The notes beneath the pieces were generated by a model that saw nothing but the letters and a program-made list of their open reading frames with translations, was not told the DNA's origin and did not search any database. A stretch of DNA of 64,000 nucleotides. It comes from Poa pratensis (taxonomy: Eukaryota > Streptophyta > Magnoliopsida > Poales > Poaceae). The position numbers were made by a program, and so were the translations under genes. Shown in pieces: positions 16,681 to 28,513 of the stretch. The number at the start of each line of letters is the position of its first letter. Within the stretch, counting starts at the first letter, position 1. The stretch is from contig CAMZMU010000041.1 of NCBI GenBank assembly GCA_947311845.1, positions 118,568,100 to 118,632,099 on the forward strand, written 5' to 3'.

Positions 16681-18189
16681 GGTGGAATTGGTGAATTTCC
16701 TTGTGGTTTTGGGAGGGTTTTAGAGAGAGAAAGGGGTGGATGGGGTCGTTGTGTTCTGCGCTTCTCACTCTATCATCTCACTCCATCTGTACAGTGAGTG
16801 AAAGTGCCATCGAGCGAGCGGAAGGCGTGGTGTTCCGTGGCAGGCGTACTTGTACAACATACTGAGCAACCACTACCCACTGACCGTGGGCCCTGAACGT
16901 TGGTAGACCCACACGTCAGTTACCAGAGCGGTAAGGCCCGATGCAGCAAAGCTGGTTGCAGTCGTCGTCCCGGCTGTCCAGCTGGTTCCGGGCCCACGAG
17001 TCAGCAGAGCGCCCACTTCACGTGAGCCGAGCCGAGCGGCAAACATACCTACAGCTATTACCTCGCGAATTCCAAACTTACCCACCACGACACTGACTGT
17101 GGGTCCACGCGGTTTAAAAGTTTCCATGGCGCGCGCGGCTGGGGCGATGGGTAGGTAAGCTAGGCGGTAATAAATACTCCAGTTTTCTGACAATCGGGAG
17201 CGCAAGTGGTGTGAGGCTGGCGTGGACCTGCGCTCGCCCGTCGGATCCGTCGTCGCGATGCGGGGCCGTCGGCACAGAGCAGCATCATGGGCAATTACCG
17301 CGTGCACCCCCGGTCGGAGCCCGAACTCGACACGAGGAGCCCCGCGCGTAAGCGCGGCGTGTCGTGCGTGTGGGCGTGGGCACGTGGGGAAATTCCCCTC
17401 TTTTCTTCACGCACCTAAACGGCGAGGTGAGACGGGCGAAAGAGTTTCCCGACTCCCTTGTGCAGCTTCGCGGCACCTCCTGGCTCCTGCATCGTGCGCA
17501 TGTGATTTGTTAAGGAAAAAAAAAGGAGCGTCAGATGATGTATGTGCAAGTACGTTCCATCGGAAGCAAAAAAGTGGAAAAAAGAAGATCGATTCAGACA
17601 GAAAAAAGAAGATTAATCCAGGAGTTTTGGAGTGCATGTGAGGACGAGGATGGTGCGTGGCTTAGTTTGATTGATTTAAAAGCTTGCAATTTTCTTTTTT
17701 GCTACGTGCATAAGGGCACCAAGGATATTCTTTCGGTTTCTTTCGCTCGGTACATAGTTTGTGTACCAGATAGAAACAGTGTCACGATACGGAAAAAACG
17801 TGGAGTCACAGATTCAAAAGAAGATTGACCGAAATTCAGCGAAATGCCAAGTCGATCAAGATGCACTACATGCGGCGAGATGCAGCGTGTGCATAAGTCT
17901 CATGGAGTCTGGAGTGTGTCGCGAAATAGGACGTGTTCGGATAGGGTTACACACATAACACGAGAACGAGTATTCTATACAGTCTGCGAATCGGCAATCG
18001 GTCGGTTGGACAAAAGGAGACAATGAGATCAGAGATGACAACATAAAGCGTGAAGTTGATGGTGTTCAAAATATGTGGCATTACAACACATACTGCATGC
18101 TTGAGATCTTGCATGTTTCGACATGTGATGGCGCTGGGTTGACACGATACAATGCACAAACTGATTGGTTAGACCCGAGATTATGCCAA
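16681..18189. other. Upstream region of ERF gene and spacer
   Basis: The first few hundred bases must hold the 5' UTR and promoter of the minus-strand ERF gene. A GA-rich stretch (16722-16735) lies in the presumed leader. No TATA box was certain. From about 17500 onward the sequence is non-coding with no recognised element. Confidence 0.4.
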
Positions 18190-18277
18190 CCCTATGATAA
18201 AGGAATAGATGTCTTAGCTATCTCAAAATTTAGATGTATGCACACACTAAGCATGTCTAGATATATCTAAATTTTGA
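18190..18277. mobile_element. Left half of a Stowaway-like MITE, split by a LINE insertion
   Basis: The phrase 'aatagatgtcttagctatct' followed by 'caaaatttagatgtatg' is the left arm of a Stowaway-type MITE. Its inverted counterpart (TCTAAATTTTGAGATAGG, AAGACATCTATTT) is at 27631-27660. The two halves are separated by LINE and Helitron sequence. The left end is decayed and approximate. Confidence 0.65.
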
Positions 18278-18632
18278 TTATTTTTTTTAGATAAGGGGGT
18301 GCGGATCCCCAGCCTCTGCATCAAAGAGATGCACACAGCTTTCCGCAATTATTAATCTCCAAAGGTTTCAAAGTTTACAATTCATGGGTCGCTTAAGGTG
18401 GCTACAAAGATCAGCCACTCAAAAAGAAGTTCACTAATCATCTAGCCTTCTAGGATGAAACCACCCAGCCCCCGAGTGAAGATAGCCCGCACGACCGTCA
18501 TCATACGGGTACATCCAGCGTCCATAAGGCCACGCTGATCCACAGGAAGCAGGAAGGACCATGAATTGATCCAGTACAACGCCTTGTGTAACACCTGCAA
18601 ATAATGGATAGATGATGTTTTGTTAAAGATAA
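18264..18632 (-). mobile_element. LINE 3' end (second part of a LINE split by a Helitron)
   Basis: Read on the minus strand, this continues the open frame of the LINE fragment at 27161-27628 across the Helitron. It encodes the end of the LINE C-terminal region ('IFNKTSSIHYLQVLHKALYW'), then a 3' UTR, then a poly-A tail (T run 18281-18288 on the plus strand). The 14-bp TATCTAAATTTTGA at 18264-18277 is one copy of its target duplication; the other is 27629-27642. Confidence 0.85.
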
Positions 18633-19939
18633 CTAGATGACCCGTTGCGCGACTGCGCAACGCCGGATGCAACTACCACATTGTTGCCAACTAATTTTAT
18701 TTACATTCATTTAACTTATACCATATAGAAACGCATAACTTGTATGAAGCAGCGTTATCATTTGATTCCGAAAGTTATGTAGGTAAACAGAAAGAACCGG
18801 CCGAAAGAGAAATCATGATCGATTCACCTCATTAAGGGAACATAAAGGGCAAAAGAACCGGGCTATACTGAACACTGAATCAATGACATAAAGGGGTGAA
18901 TTAATGAGAGAATAATAGAGATACTGACTGAATAAATGAGATAAATAACTGAAGCAATGAGAAAAACAAAACAACGAGAGCAAAATAACTTAAAGAAATA
19001 CTGAGAAAATAAGGATGAGCAAGCGGTAAGCATTTGCCATCTAAAGAGGTAACAGAAACAAATTACTTGGGGATGGTTCATGCAGCAATAAATACTCTCT
19101 TAGTCTATTACATAACATAGCTGAGGGAAGTCACGCTACAATTTTTTCAAATTTAACAACATAGTTACATTAGAAGGGTCGGACTATAAGATTGGGTTCA
19201 GTGGCCTGAGTAGAAAGAGGCAGATGCCGCCTACTTCACACAACATGAAAGTCTAAGAGTGAGCCGATGATTGCCATCGAAAGTGTCTCTGATGGATTAG
19301 ATTCCAGGCAGAACAAAATAATCGTACGCTTTCTTTGATTTTCTTACCATAATTTGATTGAGGTTTCGAGTTTTGGACTTACTAAGCTCGGTAACATATG
19401 TGGTTTAATCTATAATGCAAATGAGTGTTTCGTGTGGTGTTCTCTCTCGGATTGTTGCTATTATTTTGTTTAACTTTTAGAAATGTAAATATTGATAGGA
19501 AAATGCAAGTCCATGTTTATGACGCCTGAGGTGATGTTCCGTATGAATCTTAGTAGAGCACATCAGCTATAGGATAGAAACCTAGAACTACTCATGCATA
19601 ATTGGAATTATGACATCGTTAATGTCAGGAAAACACGAAGGCATATGGTCCTTCTATCCCTAAGAGCATCTCTAGCGGTGACCGTAAAACTGATCAAACC
19701 TTTAAATTTACAAATAGAGCCAATAAAACTGGTCAAAACCTTAAATGTTTTAAAGGTGTCCGTGAATTCGTAGCCACAACCTGGGAATATAGAGATTTGG
19801 AGGCAATGTATGTCGTTGCTCCCGATTGAAATTTACTGACCTTAGGGTTACTTACTAATTGTTAAACACGGCAAATATGGTGTCTCGGGATGTCAGCACA
19901 TAAGGTTAATTGAACAGGACACTGAATCATTTTGTGATA

Positions 19940-20093
19940 CCTCCATTGACAGTTTTCGAATGACCAATGCTGCTTGCTATGATATCATTTCGTGTTATTT
20001 CTGTCGGCCTATGTTGCCTCCATCGACAGTTTTCGAATGACCAATGCTGCTTGCTATGATTTCACAACTCCCCTTCTTGTGCCCATAGTTGTT
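19940..20093. repeat. 77-bp tandem duplication
   Basis: The phrase 'gacagttttcgaatgaccaa' with its flanks occurs starting at 19940 and again at 20017, nearly unchanged. Confidence 0.8.
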
Positions 20094-20723
20094 ATTCCCC
20101 CACTGATGAAGTAGATGTCTGGTGTCCATTTATGTCGCTATATATGATTGAAATTCATGGACTTTTGCGCCACTTTCGCAAATGCCATATGTTTTACCTT
20201 GTTTTGGTACCCATTGTGTGATTGAGATTCATAGGCTTTTCGGCAGTTAAGATAACTAATTGCACCAATTGACGCAAATGGCGGAATAACATCCAAATTT
20301 ATTCCACAATAAAAGCATGGTAAATGATTGCCTAGGAAGTTGGCATAATTATCAAAAAGGAATGAGATAGGATGGAAACGATTATAGTGAGAGGGCCAAA
20401 CAGATGCTACAAAACCCTCAAAACATTTGTAGATGGAATCAAAAGCATATTGTGTTGTAGAAGATCCCTCTACAATGTGAAATAAGCTTCAGTATCTGCC
20501 TGAAGGAAAAAATGAAGCGTACACATTTGTCACATTAGCAGATACAAATCTATAAGTCAATAAGACATAAAAGCACACGAAGAAAAGAAGAATCGGAATA
20601 GCATCTGGGAAACCACCATATACTTCATACTCAAATTACAGTTTGTACAGTCAATTGATTAAAGAAATCACCAAAAAATTATAGTCGATAGTATGCCCAC
20701 ATGTAATGTTCTCGGCCTCAACA

Positions 20724-20985
20724 TCAGCTTACCAAATGTACAAATGAACAACACATAAAAGGATGCATGTCCCAAGCAAATTTAACCACATCAGCAGGAC
20801 CGGACAACCATTGGCGAAAATCACTGAATCTCTCCAAGTTCATCAAGTCAGGAGGCGACAGTTTGCACACTGGAGGCACGTTCAAATGGATTGTCCAGAA
20901 ACTCCCCCAGTAATGGGCCTCACTGTACATGGTCCACATGGTAATTGGTAAACTTGACCATCTATAGTCTCAAGATCAAACCAGA
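20724..20985 (-). other. Exon-like open stretch inside the Helitron, unrecognised
   Basis: On the minus strand a stretch reads 'LETIDGQVYQLPCG' in one frame and a 71-codon open frame in another. It looks more like gene-derived DNA than the AT-rich surroundings, but I do not recognise a family. It could be a captured exon. Confidence 0.25.
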
Positions 20986-21576
20986 AGATTTGCTGAACGT
21001 ATATGGCATAAAGACATATTCCCTATACGAAGAAAAACGTGATGTGTGAATAAAGAAAATGACACTTCAAAGAGGGTATAAAATAACTAATCAGAGTGCA
21101 TCATTCCTCTAGTAAATGAAGCTATGCTTCCCAATTCAATTAGCTGATTTATCTTTCACACAGAGCAGTATGTCATCAGTTCAGAAGGGTTTTTCCAGTT
21201 CAACTCCCAAGACTTACTGTGTTACAGGCTAACAAACAATTTAACTAAGGAATATATGTCAAGTGTGGAGTTGTAAACACGTTTTCACTTGTTTACAAAC
21301 GACCAGGCCAAGAGTTATACAGCCCATAAGCTTGGGAAGGAAAGTCATTTACTCACGGATCAGAACAATAGAATTCTCAACATCCACCCTCTTCTAAAAC
21401 TGGTGCATGGTGTCTCTTTCGTGAATAACTACTACTCCCTTTGTTACTAAATATATAAGAGTTTTGGAGTTCAATTCAAACTAACAACACATGCCAATTT
21501 CCCTTCAAAATTAAATAAAAAGCTATGTTTCAACTCCAGAAAATGTATGGACAAAAACATAGTTTATCGTATTGAA

Positions 21577-21803
21577 GGGGCTGTTTGGTTCGTGCCTATG
21601 CTAGCCCTGCCAAACGTGGCGAGCCAAATAATTGGCGGACGATTTGGCCGCCGGCAGCTTGCCAAAATATTGGCGCAGAACTGAACTAACTAAGATGGGC
21701 TGGGTACGCCAAATTATTGGTAGCCAACCAAATGGGTAACAAAGCCTGGTCAATGACCAATTTTTTGGTCGGGCAACCAATGGCTCCTATCCAAACAGCC
21801 TCG
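21577..21803. mobile_element. MITE with GGCTGTTTGG ends
   Basis: The left end GGGGCTGTTTGGTT and the right end, read on the opposite strand, GAGGCTGTTTGGAT are inverted repeats around about 0.2 kb with no coding capacity. GGCTGTTTGG ends are frequent in grass hAT-type MITEs. The target duplication is unclear. Confidence 0.6.
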
Positions 21804-21811
21804 AAAATGTC

Positions 21812-22527
21812 ACTGACCTACCGAACTCATGCATCAAAAGCGAAACTGTATAGTTTTAATGTAGAAAAGCTCAAATCACCAAGCTAAAGAGCCATCAGTG
21901 TAATTCTTTCAACCACGCAAGGTCTGAAAGAAAATAGAAGCTAGATAAAAAAATATCCTTATTATTGTTTTGTCTCAGTTGACAGATGGACCTGAAAACC
22001 CACAATTACCAAGCAGGCCAAGCAGTAGTTGTGTATATAAATTTGAGCAAAACTGACCTACCGAACACATGCATCAAAAGCGAAACTGTACAGTTTTAAT
22101 GTAGAAAAGCTCAAATTACCAAGCTAAAGAGCCCTCAGTGTAATTCCTTTCTACCACGCAAGGTCTGAAAGAAAATAGAAGCTAGATAAAAAATATCCTT
22201 ATTATTGTTTTGACTCAGTTGACAGATGGACCTGAAAACCCACAATTACCAAGCAGACCAAGCAGTAGTTGTGTATATAAATTTGAGCAAAACTGACCTA
22301 CCGAACACATGCATCAAAAGCGAAACTGTACAGTTTTAATGTAGAAAAGCTCAAATTACCAAGCTAAAGAGCCCTCAGTGTAATTCCTTTCTATCACACA
22401 AGGTCTGAAAGAAAATAGAAGCTAGATAAAAAAATATCCTTATTATTGTTTTGTCTTGACAGATGGACCTGAAAACCCATAATTACCAAGCATACCAAGC
22501 AGTTGTTGTGTATATAAATTTGAGCAA
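21812..22527. repeat. 240-bp tandem repeat, three copies
   Basis: Units starting 'actgacctaccgaac' begin at 21812, 22052 and 22292, a 240-bp period. Copies 2 and 3 are almost identical and copy 1 is slightly more diverged, which suggests stepwise duplication. It lies directly next to the MITE at 21577-21803 within the Helitron. Confidence 0.9.
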
Positions 22528-23438
22528 ACACATATAATCATTTTCAGAGAAAAAGATAGCAAAAGTCGTGTACATAAATTTAAATAAGACCAAGTAGATC
22601 AACTCTCCACTTCTCTTAAGCTGGTAAACTACAATATGGTTGGTAAGCTGCATGATCAGAACTATTTAACAACCATACTCTTTATTTGGACACTAAATCT
22701 CTCTTGAGAATAAAATTAGTCTAAAAAGGCGTATGCGACAAAATATGACAGACAATTAAATTCTGCTTGCAAGGTACCATCTACCTTCTTTCTTTTAAAA
22801 GATTTTCAACAACCGAGCTCTCTGATGCTATATCCTCAAAATGTAAAATAATCAAATCAATTTTTTCTGCATACAACACACTTAGATAAGCAAATCAGAA
22901 AGAATGGCCATACCTTTAGGATCCGACATAAGGTGTCGAAGCCTCACATGGCATAGCTAGCTGACCAGTTGTGGTCAGGACAATCCACCACTCGATCAGA
23001 TCTGCCTCACCGCTGCGGCCAACCCGCCACACGGATTTGAACCCCACGAAATGATAAATAGCTTGAAATAAACATGAATTTACAACAGATTTAAGAGAAC
23101 TTATACCCGAGGCAAGCAGAAGCACAAGTTTTAGAGAGAGGTGTGGTAGATAATGAGATAGAGTGTAACCTGTAAAGGAGAAATTTAATCCTACACTACT
23201 TTGTACATTGGCACCCAATCATACTACACACTGTAGTTGCAAAAATAGCACTCTAGAGTATCAAGAAAGTAATGGCTTTAAAATATATGGACCAAACAGG
23301 GAAATTTCAACAATTTTAATTTGTTTGTTGGGATAAACCGTCTATAACCATGGCATATATTTACGATTTTGTAAGGTTTACTAATCAAGTGCATAGTTCC
23401 TGGGGTAACTATAAACACACCGACAGATGATAGCTCAC

Positions 23439-24676
23439 CTCCTAGACATGGCCTTCTCGTGAGAGGTGTAGATCCAGTCTATACCCTTTATTGCAACTTT
23501 TTCAAGGGGGTCACCAACTTTACGAAAAAGGAATATAACATTACAAAAAGGCATGTGACTTTCCTTGACTATGCTTTTGAGTTATCACACATCACGTACC
23601 AGTTTGTTATCCACAAATACCAATGCATGGCAACTGGACAACACCTCTTGAATGCGGAGAGGAAGCTTATTTGCGTCGGATATTAATTCTTCATCGCCTT
23701 CCAAACTAACAACACCTTGGAACTCCTGAAATATGGGTTCCTTTGTTAACAAACCTCCAACTAAATGATCTTTTTTATAAGAACATAATTTACCATATCA
23801 TCTGATGTCAATGTCCCAGTCTTTGAAAGCAGCATATTTCAACCTAGTACAAGAGAATGTGTAAGAGCTTGTTGAAAAGAAAGAAGAAACAGGAGCATAA
23901 TATGGTTCTTTCACTACCTTTCCAGCAAATGATATTCTGAATGGTTCTGTGCAGAAAATGCCACGCCGTACTAACGCAATTAAAGATGTATTGACGGCTA
24001 TAGACAACTCCATCGGCAGTTCAGGAGGGATCACAGAAGTAAGTATCAACGAACAACTTAGGAAAAGTTTATATCTGCTCCTTGTGGGATCCTCCAGTCC
24101 CTATACACGAATAAACGAACACTTCAATGATACAAGGAAGTACATAATAGCATGATTGTAAGTAACTTCAGTTAACAAATGATAGTATGTAACTGAAAGA
24201 TCAATGAATTCTCTCAATCTTGGTATTAATTGAAATTACCTTCATAAGCACATAACCCGATGTAATTATCGTAAAGAAAAGCAAAATTAGTATAAACATG
24301 CCACTTTCCTTGCTATTTGCAGTAACCTGTCATGCAATTAAAATGTTAGGGTTAAATTTACAATTTTGCATACTCAGAAATAACAATCTTTTTGTACTCA
24401 CGAAAGGAAGTTACCCTCTCAGTTGAGAATAACATAGTTCTCATCAATTTGCCCTGGCTAGTCTCAAATCCATTCCTCAATACAAAAGCTACACAACCAC
24501 CATCAGGTGCTCGAAGATTTGCAGACTGTGTAGAAGAAGAGCGATCAACAATACTATCAAGCTTCTAAGAACAGCTCGTTAGCATAACTGATATATCTAC
24601 CTTGTCTTGTGTGTGTTGCAGTATCTTGGTGCCACCAAATAGGATATGATTCAGGGCCACGACCGGCAACTGAGAC
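23439..24676 (-). pseudogene. P5A-type ATPase (PDR2/MIA-like) fragment captured by Helitron
   Basis: Seven exon remnants lie in order on the minus strand: 24601-24676, 24415-24525, 24240-24326, 23918-24100, 23794-23843, 23600-23725 and 23439-23517. They match the middle of the plant endoplasmic-reticulum P5A ATPase: 'NHILFGGTKILQH', '[20 protein letters not shown]', a membrane segment, '[20 protein letters not shown]' and 'VGDPLEKVAIKGIDW'. Introns keep GT-AG ends. In 23794-23843 the phosphorylation motif DKTGT is destroyed: two bases of the Asp codon are missing and one base is added, giving a frameshift. In 24601-24676 about nine codons before 'NHILFGG' are deleted with loss of frame. The N-terminus and most of the C-terminal half are absent, so it is a dead fragment, not the working gene. 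Confidence 0.85.
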
Positions 24677-25076
24677 CTATAGGAGTAGATGATCATTCAG
24701 AGCTAGAACAAGATGAACAAAATACTATCAGCAGTCATAGAAAATGTTCGGGAGAAAGGAAAACAATAGTTAGATGCTACAGGTGGATTAACACAATACT
24801 TGTCCTAGAAGCATACTTTTCTGGCCAGAATAAATTGGGCTATTACATTTCAGTAGAAATATGGAAAATAAGCACCATTGTTCTGCTTCACCACATATAC
24901 CAGCTCATTTATTCATTTCCTTTTGAGAGTAAAACAAGCTCACTCAGTTAGTGGTGACGTTTGAACCCCAGCAATTCTGGTAACTGTGGTAAAGGCATAC
25001 TTGTCTCCTCAAATGGTGGGCTGAAACCCAAACTAAAATATTACCTATATGGTTTATACATTGTACCTTGCTCACA

Positions 25077-25420
25077 CGCATAACTGCAGGTATTATTAAG
25101 TAATTCTTTCAACTCTTCAGTAAATCGGTCACCAGAATGGCTAAGTAGAACAAAACATACAAGAACAGCAACGGAGACCTGTAGGCAACGGAAAAGAGAA
25201 GAATTAGGGAAACAATTAACAAGAAGATAGAATGGAAGGGGGAAAACGAGACCAAAGAACATTGGCGAACTCACCTCAACAGTACGCACCAGCCAGCATG
25301 AATTCATCGGCAAAGCAGATCGGAGGACGCTGGGGGACGGAATCCATCGCAATACAAGCCATGGTTGGCTATCTGAAGAAAAATATCTAAACTGTAATAG
25401 CCAACAAATCACCTCAATTT
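25077..25420 (-). other. Two exon-like segments of an unrecognised gene, inside the Helitron
   Basis: On the minus strand an open stretch ending in the good donor GAG|GTGAGT (near 25274) is followed by a second open stretch starting after CAG near 25180 ('VSVAVLVCFVLLSHSGDRF') and ending before GTACAATG. It lies just upstream, in Helitron orientation, of the P5A ATPase exons. I do not recognise the family; it may be another captured gene piece. Confidence 0.3.
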
Positions 25421-26099
25421 ATGGGTCATGTGCTAATCATTCTTAAAGGGTAGGTCAACAAATACTACACATATTACACAAAATCAAGAAGTGACCCGAT
25501 ACTACACATATCACACAAAATCAAAATTTATGATCAAACACAATCATGTCAACAGGCAGATCAATTTGTGTCACTTCGCAACCAAATGTAATACACGAAG
25601 TGACAGATTCAATCATACATATATTAACACATTATTATATTTTACAATGAACATTAAACATGCATATCGACAAGGCCAGTTTAACTCACAATGCATTGTC
25701 ATAGTCTCAACTCACTTCTATATCTAGCGCATGTAGACTATCCAAAAACATGGCCAAATGTAAGAAGCAACAACATGCATGATAAATTATTCTAGAGAAT
25801 AGATCTACTGGACTGTCATTCACCAGGAGAACAACATAGGTCGGAAAATTTAGCAAAACATGTTGAAGAAAAACACTCATCGATCATCAACTTTATGCTA
25901 CATCATTACCTAATTAATATATATGCCCCAATACACATTATTGGTGTTAGAAGGGTTCCAGCTCGGACGTGCCCTGCAGCAAACAAGCTCGGACAAGCTC
26001 AGACGTGCAGTACCAAGCACGCATGGTCACACACAGCGCAGCAGCAATTACCCAACCATGAGGAGTACTTTAGGCCTGTACAAAACTAAGCACACGAGG

Positions 26100-27110
26100 C
26101 TATAAGCACCTATGAACCGAAGATACATCAACGGTCGGAGAGAGGGACTGAGGGGATGAGAGAGGGGATGACCTCGCATCTGGAACTATTGGGCGTCGTC
26201 GACATCGGCGGACACAGCTGGCCCATCGGCGTCGTCCTCGCACACGAGGTTGCAGCCTGCACCCGCTGCTCTGTTTTCCCTGTAAGGCGATCCGGCGGCG
26301 CGTCGCTGCAGCCAGCAAGTTCCATGGCGAGAGGTGACGCACAAGAGTGTAGATGTGAACCTGCACACCCAACAGGGGAGGAATCGTCAAGAAATAGACC
26401 AAAAAGAGAAGTGTAGCCACATCAGGAAGAGGAGCGTTCTGGTCCCTATCCAGCGCAGCCATGGCCACAATGGTCCCTATCCCCGCCGTCGGCCGGAGAA
26501 GATCTGAAGCCCCAAACTGCAGTGGACAAACTACTCGTGGCGGCGCGCCACCGACCTCGCCCTTGACGTGCTCTGCAGCACCTTCTCCCGCCCGGCACCG
26601 CGACCGCGCCGTCCGGACCCATCCGCTCGCCGCTCACCCTCCCCGCCAGCGCGGCCGTCCCGTCCCATCCGGCGCCGTGCGCTCGCGGCGCAGGAGTAAT
26701 CGCGGCTGGGGAGGGCGGAGTCGGCGCGGCAAATCGGGGGAGGAGGAGAGGAAGCGGGAGCAGGGATTGGGGAGGAGAGGATGTGCGGGGATTGGGGGAG
26801 GAGCGGGGATGAGGACGAGAGGTGAGATGGGGATCCGGACGCAGTGCAATTGGGCAAGAAAGTCTTCGCATGGGGTCCAGACAGCTGACAAGGGCACAGT
26901 AATAACGCCTCTTCGGCGCTGCGAAGAGAAAGCCTCGGCTCCGCGGGCGCGCACGGTCCGCTGTGACTTGGGGCCCAGAAGAAACTGGGCCCAGCGGTCA
27001 TTCTCTGTGCCCCATGGTCGAAAAGTAAGAATCGATTTCACCACATCGAACGGTCAAAAGTGAAACAGCAGCACGGTAAACCGCATCCAACGCATAGAAT
27101 TGGCCGGCCG
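26100..27110 (-). other. GC-rich 5' part of the Helitron, possible captured first exons
   Basis: Base composition rises sharply here compared with the AT-rich interior. Several overlapping open frames on both strands reach 100-200 codons, as expected by chance in GC-rich DNA; none shows a domain. A captured promoter plus first exon is a reasonable guess because this lies at the 5' end of the Helitron. Confidence 0.25.
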
Positions 27111-27160
27111 GGGCAAGTAGGGGGAGAAGGCGGGTAGGCTACGGGCCTTTATAGAAGAGA

Positions 27161-27642
27161 TATCATTTCGGCAATTCCATATAGCCCACAGAATGGCCGC
27201 AACACCAAACCGAATGCGAGCTTTTGTCATTTTATCTATCACATTCAACCAGCTGCCAAACATGTTAGCAATACTAGTCGGAGGGTAAACATTAAAAGTA
27301 AAATGTACCAATCTCCAAATATCTCTAGCAAAGGTACATTTTATAAAAAGATGTTCAGCAGACTCATCTCCATCGCAAAAGACACATTTTTTACAGCCTG
27401 TCCATCTTCTTTTGGCCAAATTGTCTTTAGTCAAAAGTTCTTTTCTATTAAGAAACCATAAAAAGATCTTGATTTTTAGTGGAACTTTTAACTTCCAAAG
27501 ATACTTACGCAAATATCTAGTGTGACCATTAAGTAGATCCTCGTAGAATGACTTAACCGTAAATAAGCCATTCGAGTTTAACAGCCATTTAAATTTATCA
27601 GGTTCATCCACTAGATCGACCCGGAGTTTATCTAAATTTTGA
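27161..27642 (-). pseudogene. LINE C-terminal fragment (reverse-transcriptase zinc-binding region)
   Basis: The minus-strand open frame shows the plant LINE zf-RVT region: 'FTVKSFYEDL', then 'LWKLKVPLKIKIFLWFLNRK', then a zinc-binding cluster 'CKKCVFCDGDESAEHLFIKC', then 'AAILWAIWNCRND'. At 27161 the frame is cut by the Helitron 5' end and resumes at 18632. The 14-bp target duplication TATCTAAATTTTGA is at 27629-27642, so the copy is 5'-truncated to about 0.8 kb. The first eight codons of the apparent frame belong to the flanking MITE, not to the LINE. Confidence 0.9.
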
Positions 27643-27676
27643 GATAGGTAAGACATCTATTTTCGAACGGAGTGAG
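27629..27676. mobile_element. Right half of the split Stowaway-like MITE
   Basis: TCTAAATTTTGAGATAGG, then AAGACATCTATTTTCG, then AACGGAGTGAGTA is the typical right end of Stowaway MITEs (usual form ACGGAGGGAGTA), ending at a TA. It pairs with the left half ending at 18277. Confidence 0.75.
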
Positions 27677-28200
27677 TACTATAGAAAAAGGAAGCGGTCG
27701 TTAAGCACGACCTGTGGATGTAGGCATATCAACGTTGTTGATGTTATTGCTTGGGCTCGATAAATTGGTACTATTCGCCTTCCACGATACAACATTGATA
27801 AAATATATGCATAGCTGATCAGGAGTAATGTCAAGTTGCGTGAATCTGCATCCGGCAGAGTAGTCCCTAGATGGCTGGATCTATCGATCTCGAGAAGCAG
27901 ATCGAGTGCGTGTACCTGCTCGACGACAAGAAAAGCTTGGGACAGGCAAGGACATGGCAACCGTGCAACTGATAGGTTTTAGAGGTAAGAATGTGTGACA
28001 CATTTTGTTCCAGTAGCAGAATTCAGTTCTTGTGGCATCAAGTGTTCATATGATGTTGATTCGACGCGTGATGCGGTGTCTTCTGTTTTTCTATGCAGTT
28101 TGGGGTTCAAGCTGGAGCAGATCATGATAATTTGGGTTCTAACTCGGTGGCACTGCAATTTTAGTGCCAGAGACCTGCTCAGCTAGGATATAGCAAACGG
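27677..28200. other. Spacer with no recognised gene
   Basis: Open frames are short. A patch at 27830-27960 looks codon-like but no family was recognised. Confidence 0.35.
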
Positions 28201-28513
28201 AGCTTGGCTCTGATGGTTGGGTTCCCTGTGGTGGAACCAGCCCACCCAGGTTCAAGTCCTAGACTTGGCATGGGCGTTTGCATTTACCTGGATTTATTCC
28301 AGGATTATCCGGCGCTATTCTTTCAGTGGTAGGTGACGTGCCCGTCAACAGCGAGGCGCCTGTGGTGACTTCGTCAACCTCAAGATCTGCCGGCTCAGTC
28401 CTTCAGAGGTGCTCATAGGGTAGGGTGTGCGTGCGTGCGTTCATAGGGGTGAGTGTATGTGCGTATTTGTGAGCGTCTGTGTTGTACTGTGTTCTCAAAA
28501 AAAAAAAAAAAAG
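28201..28513 (+). mobile_element. tRNA-derived SINE with poly-A tail
   Basis: The head holds an A-box-like 'tggctctgatggttggg' and a near-consensus B box GGTTCAAGTCC (about 28251-28261). A body with 'ggtgacttcgtcaa' follows, then a GT-rich stretch and a 16-base A run (28498-28513). This is a good copy of the family also seen at 11725 and, more diverged, near 34150. A target duplication was not clear. Confidence 0.75.

Larger units (their letters stand above)
18633..27160 (-). mobile_element. Helitron, 8.5 kb, minus strand, inserted in a LINE
   Basis: On the minus strand the element begins TCTCTTCTATAAAGGC at 27160 and ends with a GC-rich hairpin (GCGTTGCGCAGTCGCGCAAC), six bases after its GG, then CTAG at 18636-18633. 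The flanking bases are A on the 5' side and T on the 3' side, the A|T target expected for Helitrons, with no target duplication. Excising it joins the two LINE halves in frame, which confirms both ends. It carries exons of a P5A-type ATPase, tandem repeats and smaller elements, but no Rep/helicase gene, so it is non-autonomous. Confidence 0.9.

Noticed and set aside
15686..16768. A 360-codon open frame on the minus strand overlapping the ERF gene
   Set aside because: It is another frame of the GC-rich ERF coding region. The frame at 15700-16680 holds the AP2 and CRF domains; this one has no domain.
21425..21480. Stowaway-like end 'actactccctttgttactaa'
   Set aside because: No opposite inverted end was found nearby, so a full element could not be delimited.
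26446..27063. Open frames of 140-200 codons in GC-rich DNA
   Set aside because: Both strands are open at the same place, composition is low-complexity and no family fits.
28201..28270. Possible tRNA gene because of the B box
   Set aside because: The full cloverleaf cannot be formed and the sequence continues into a SINE body with poly-A; it is a tRNA-derived SINE head.
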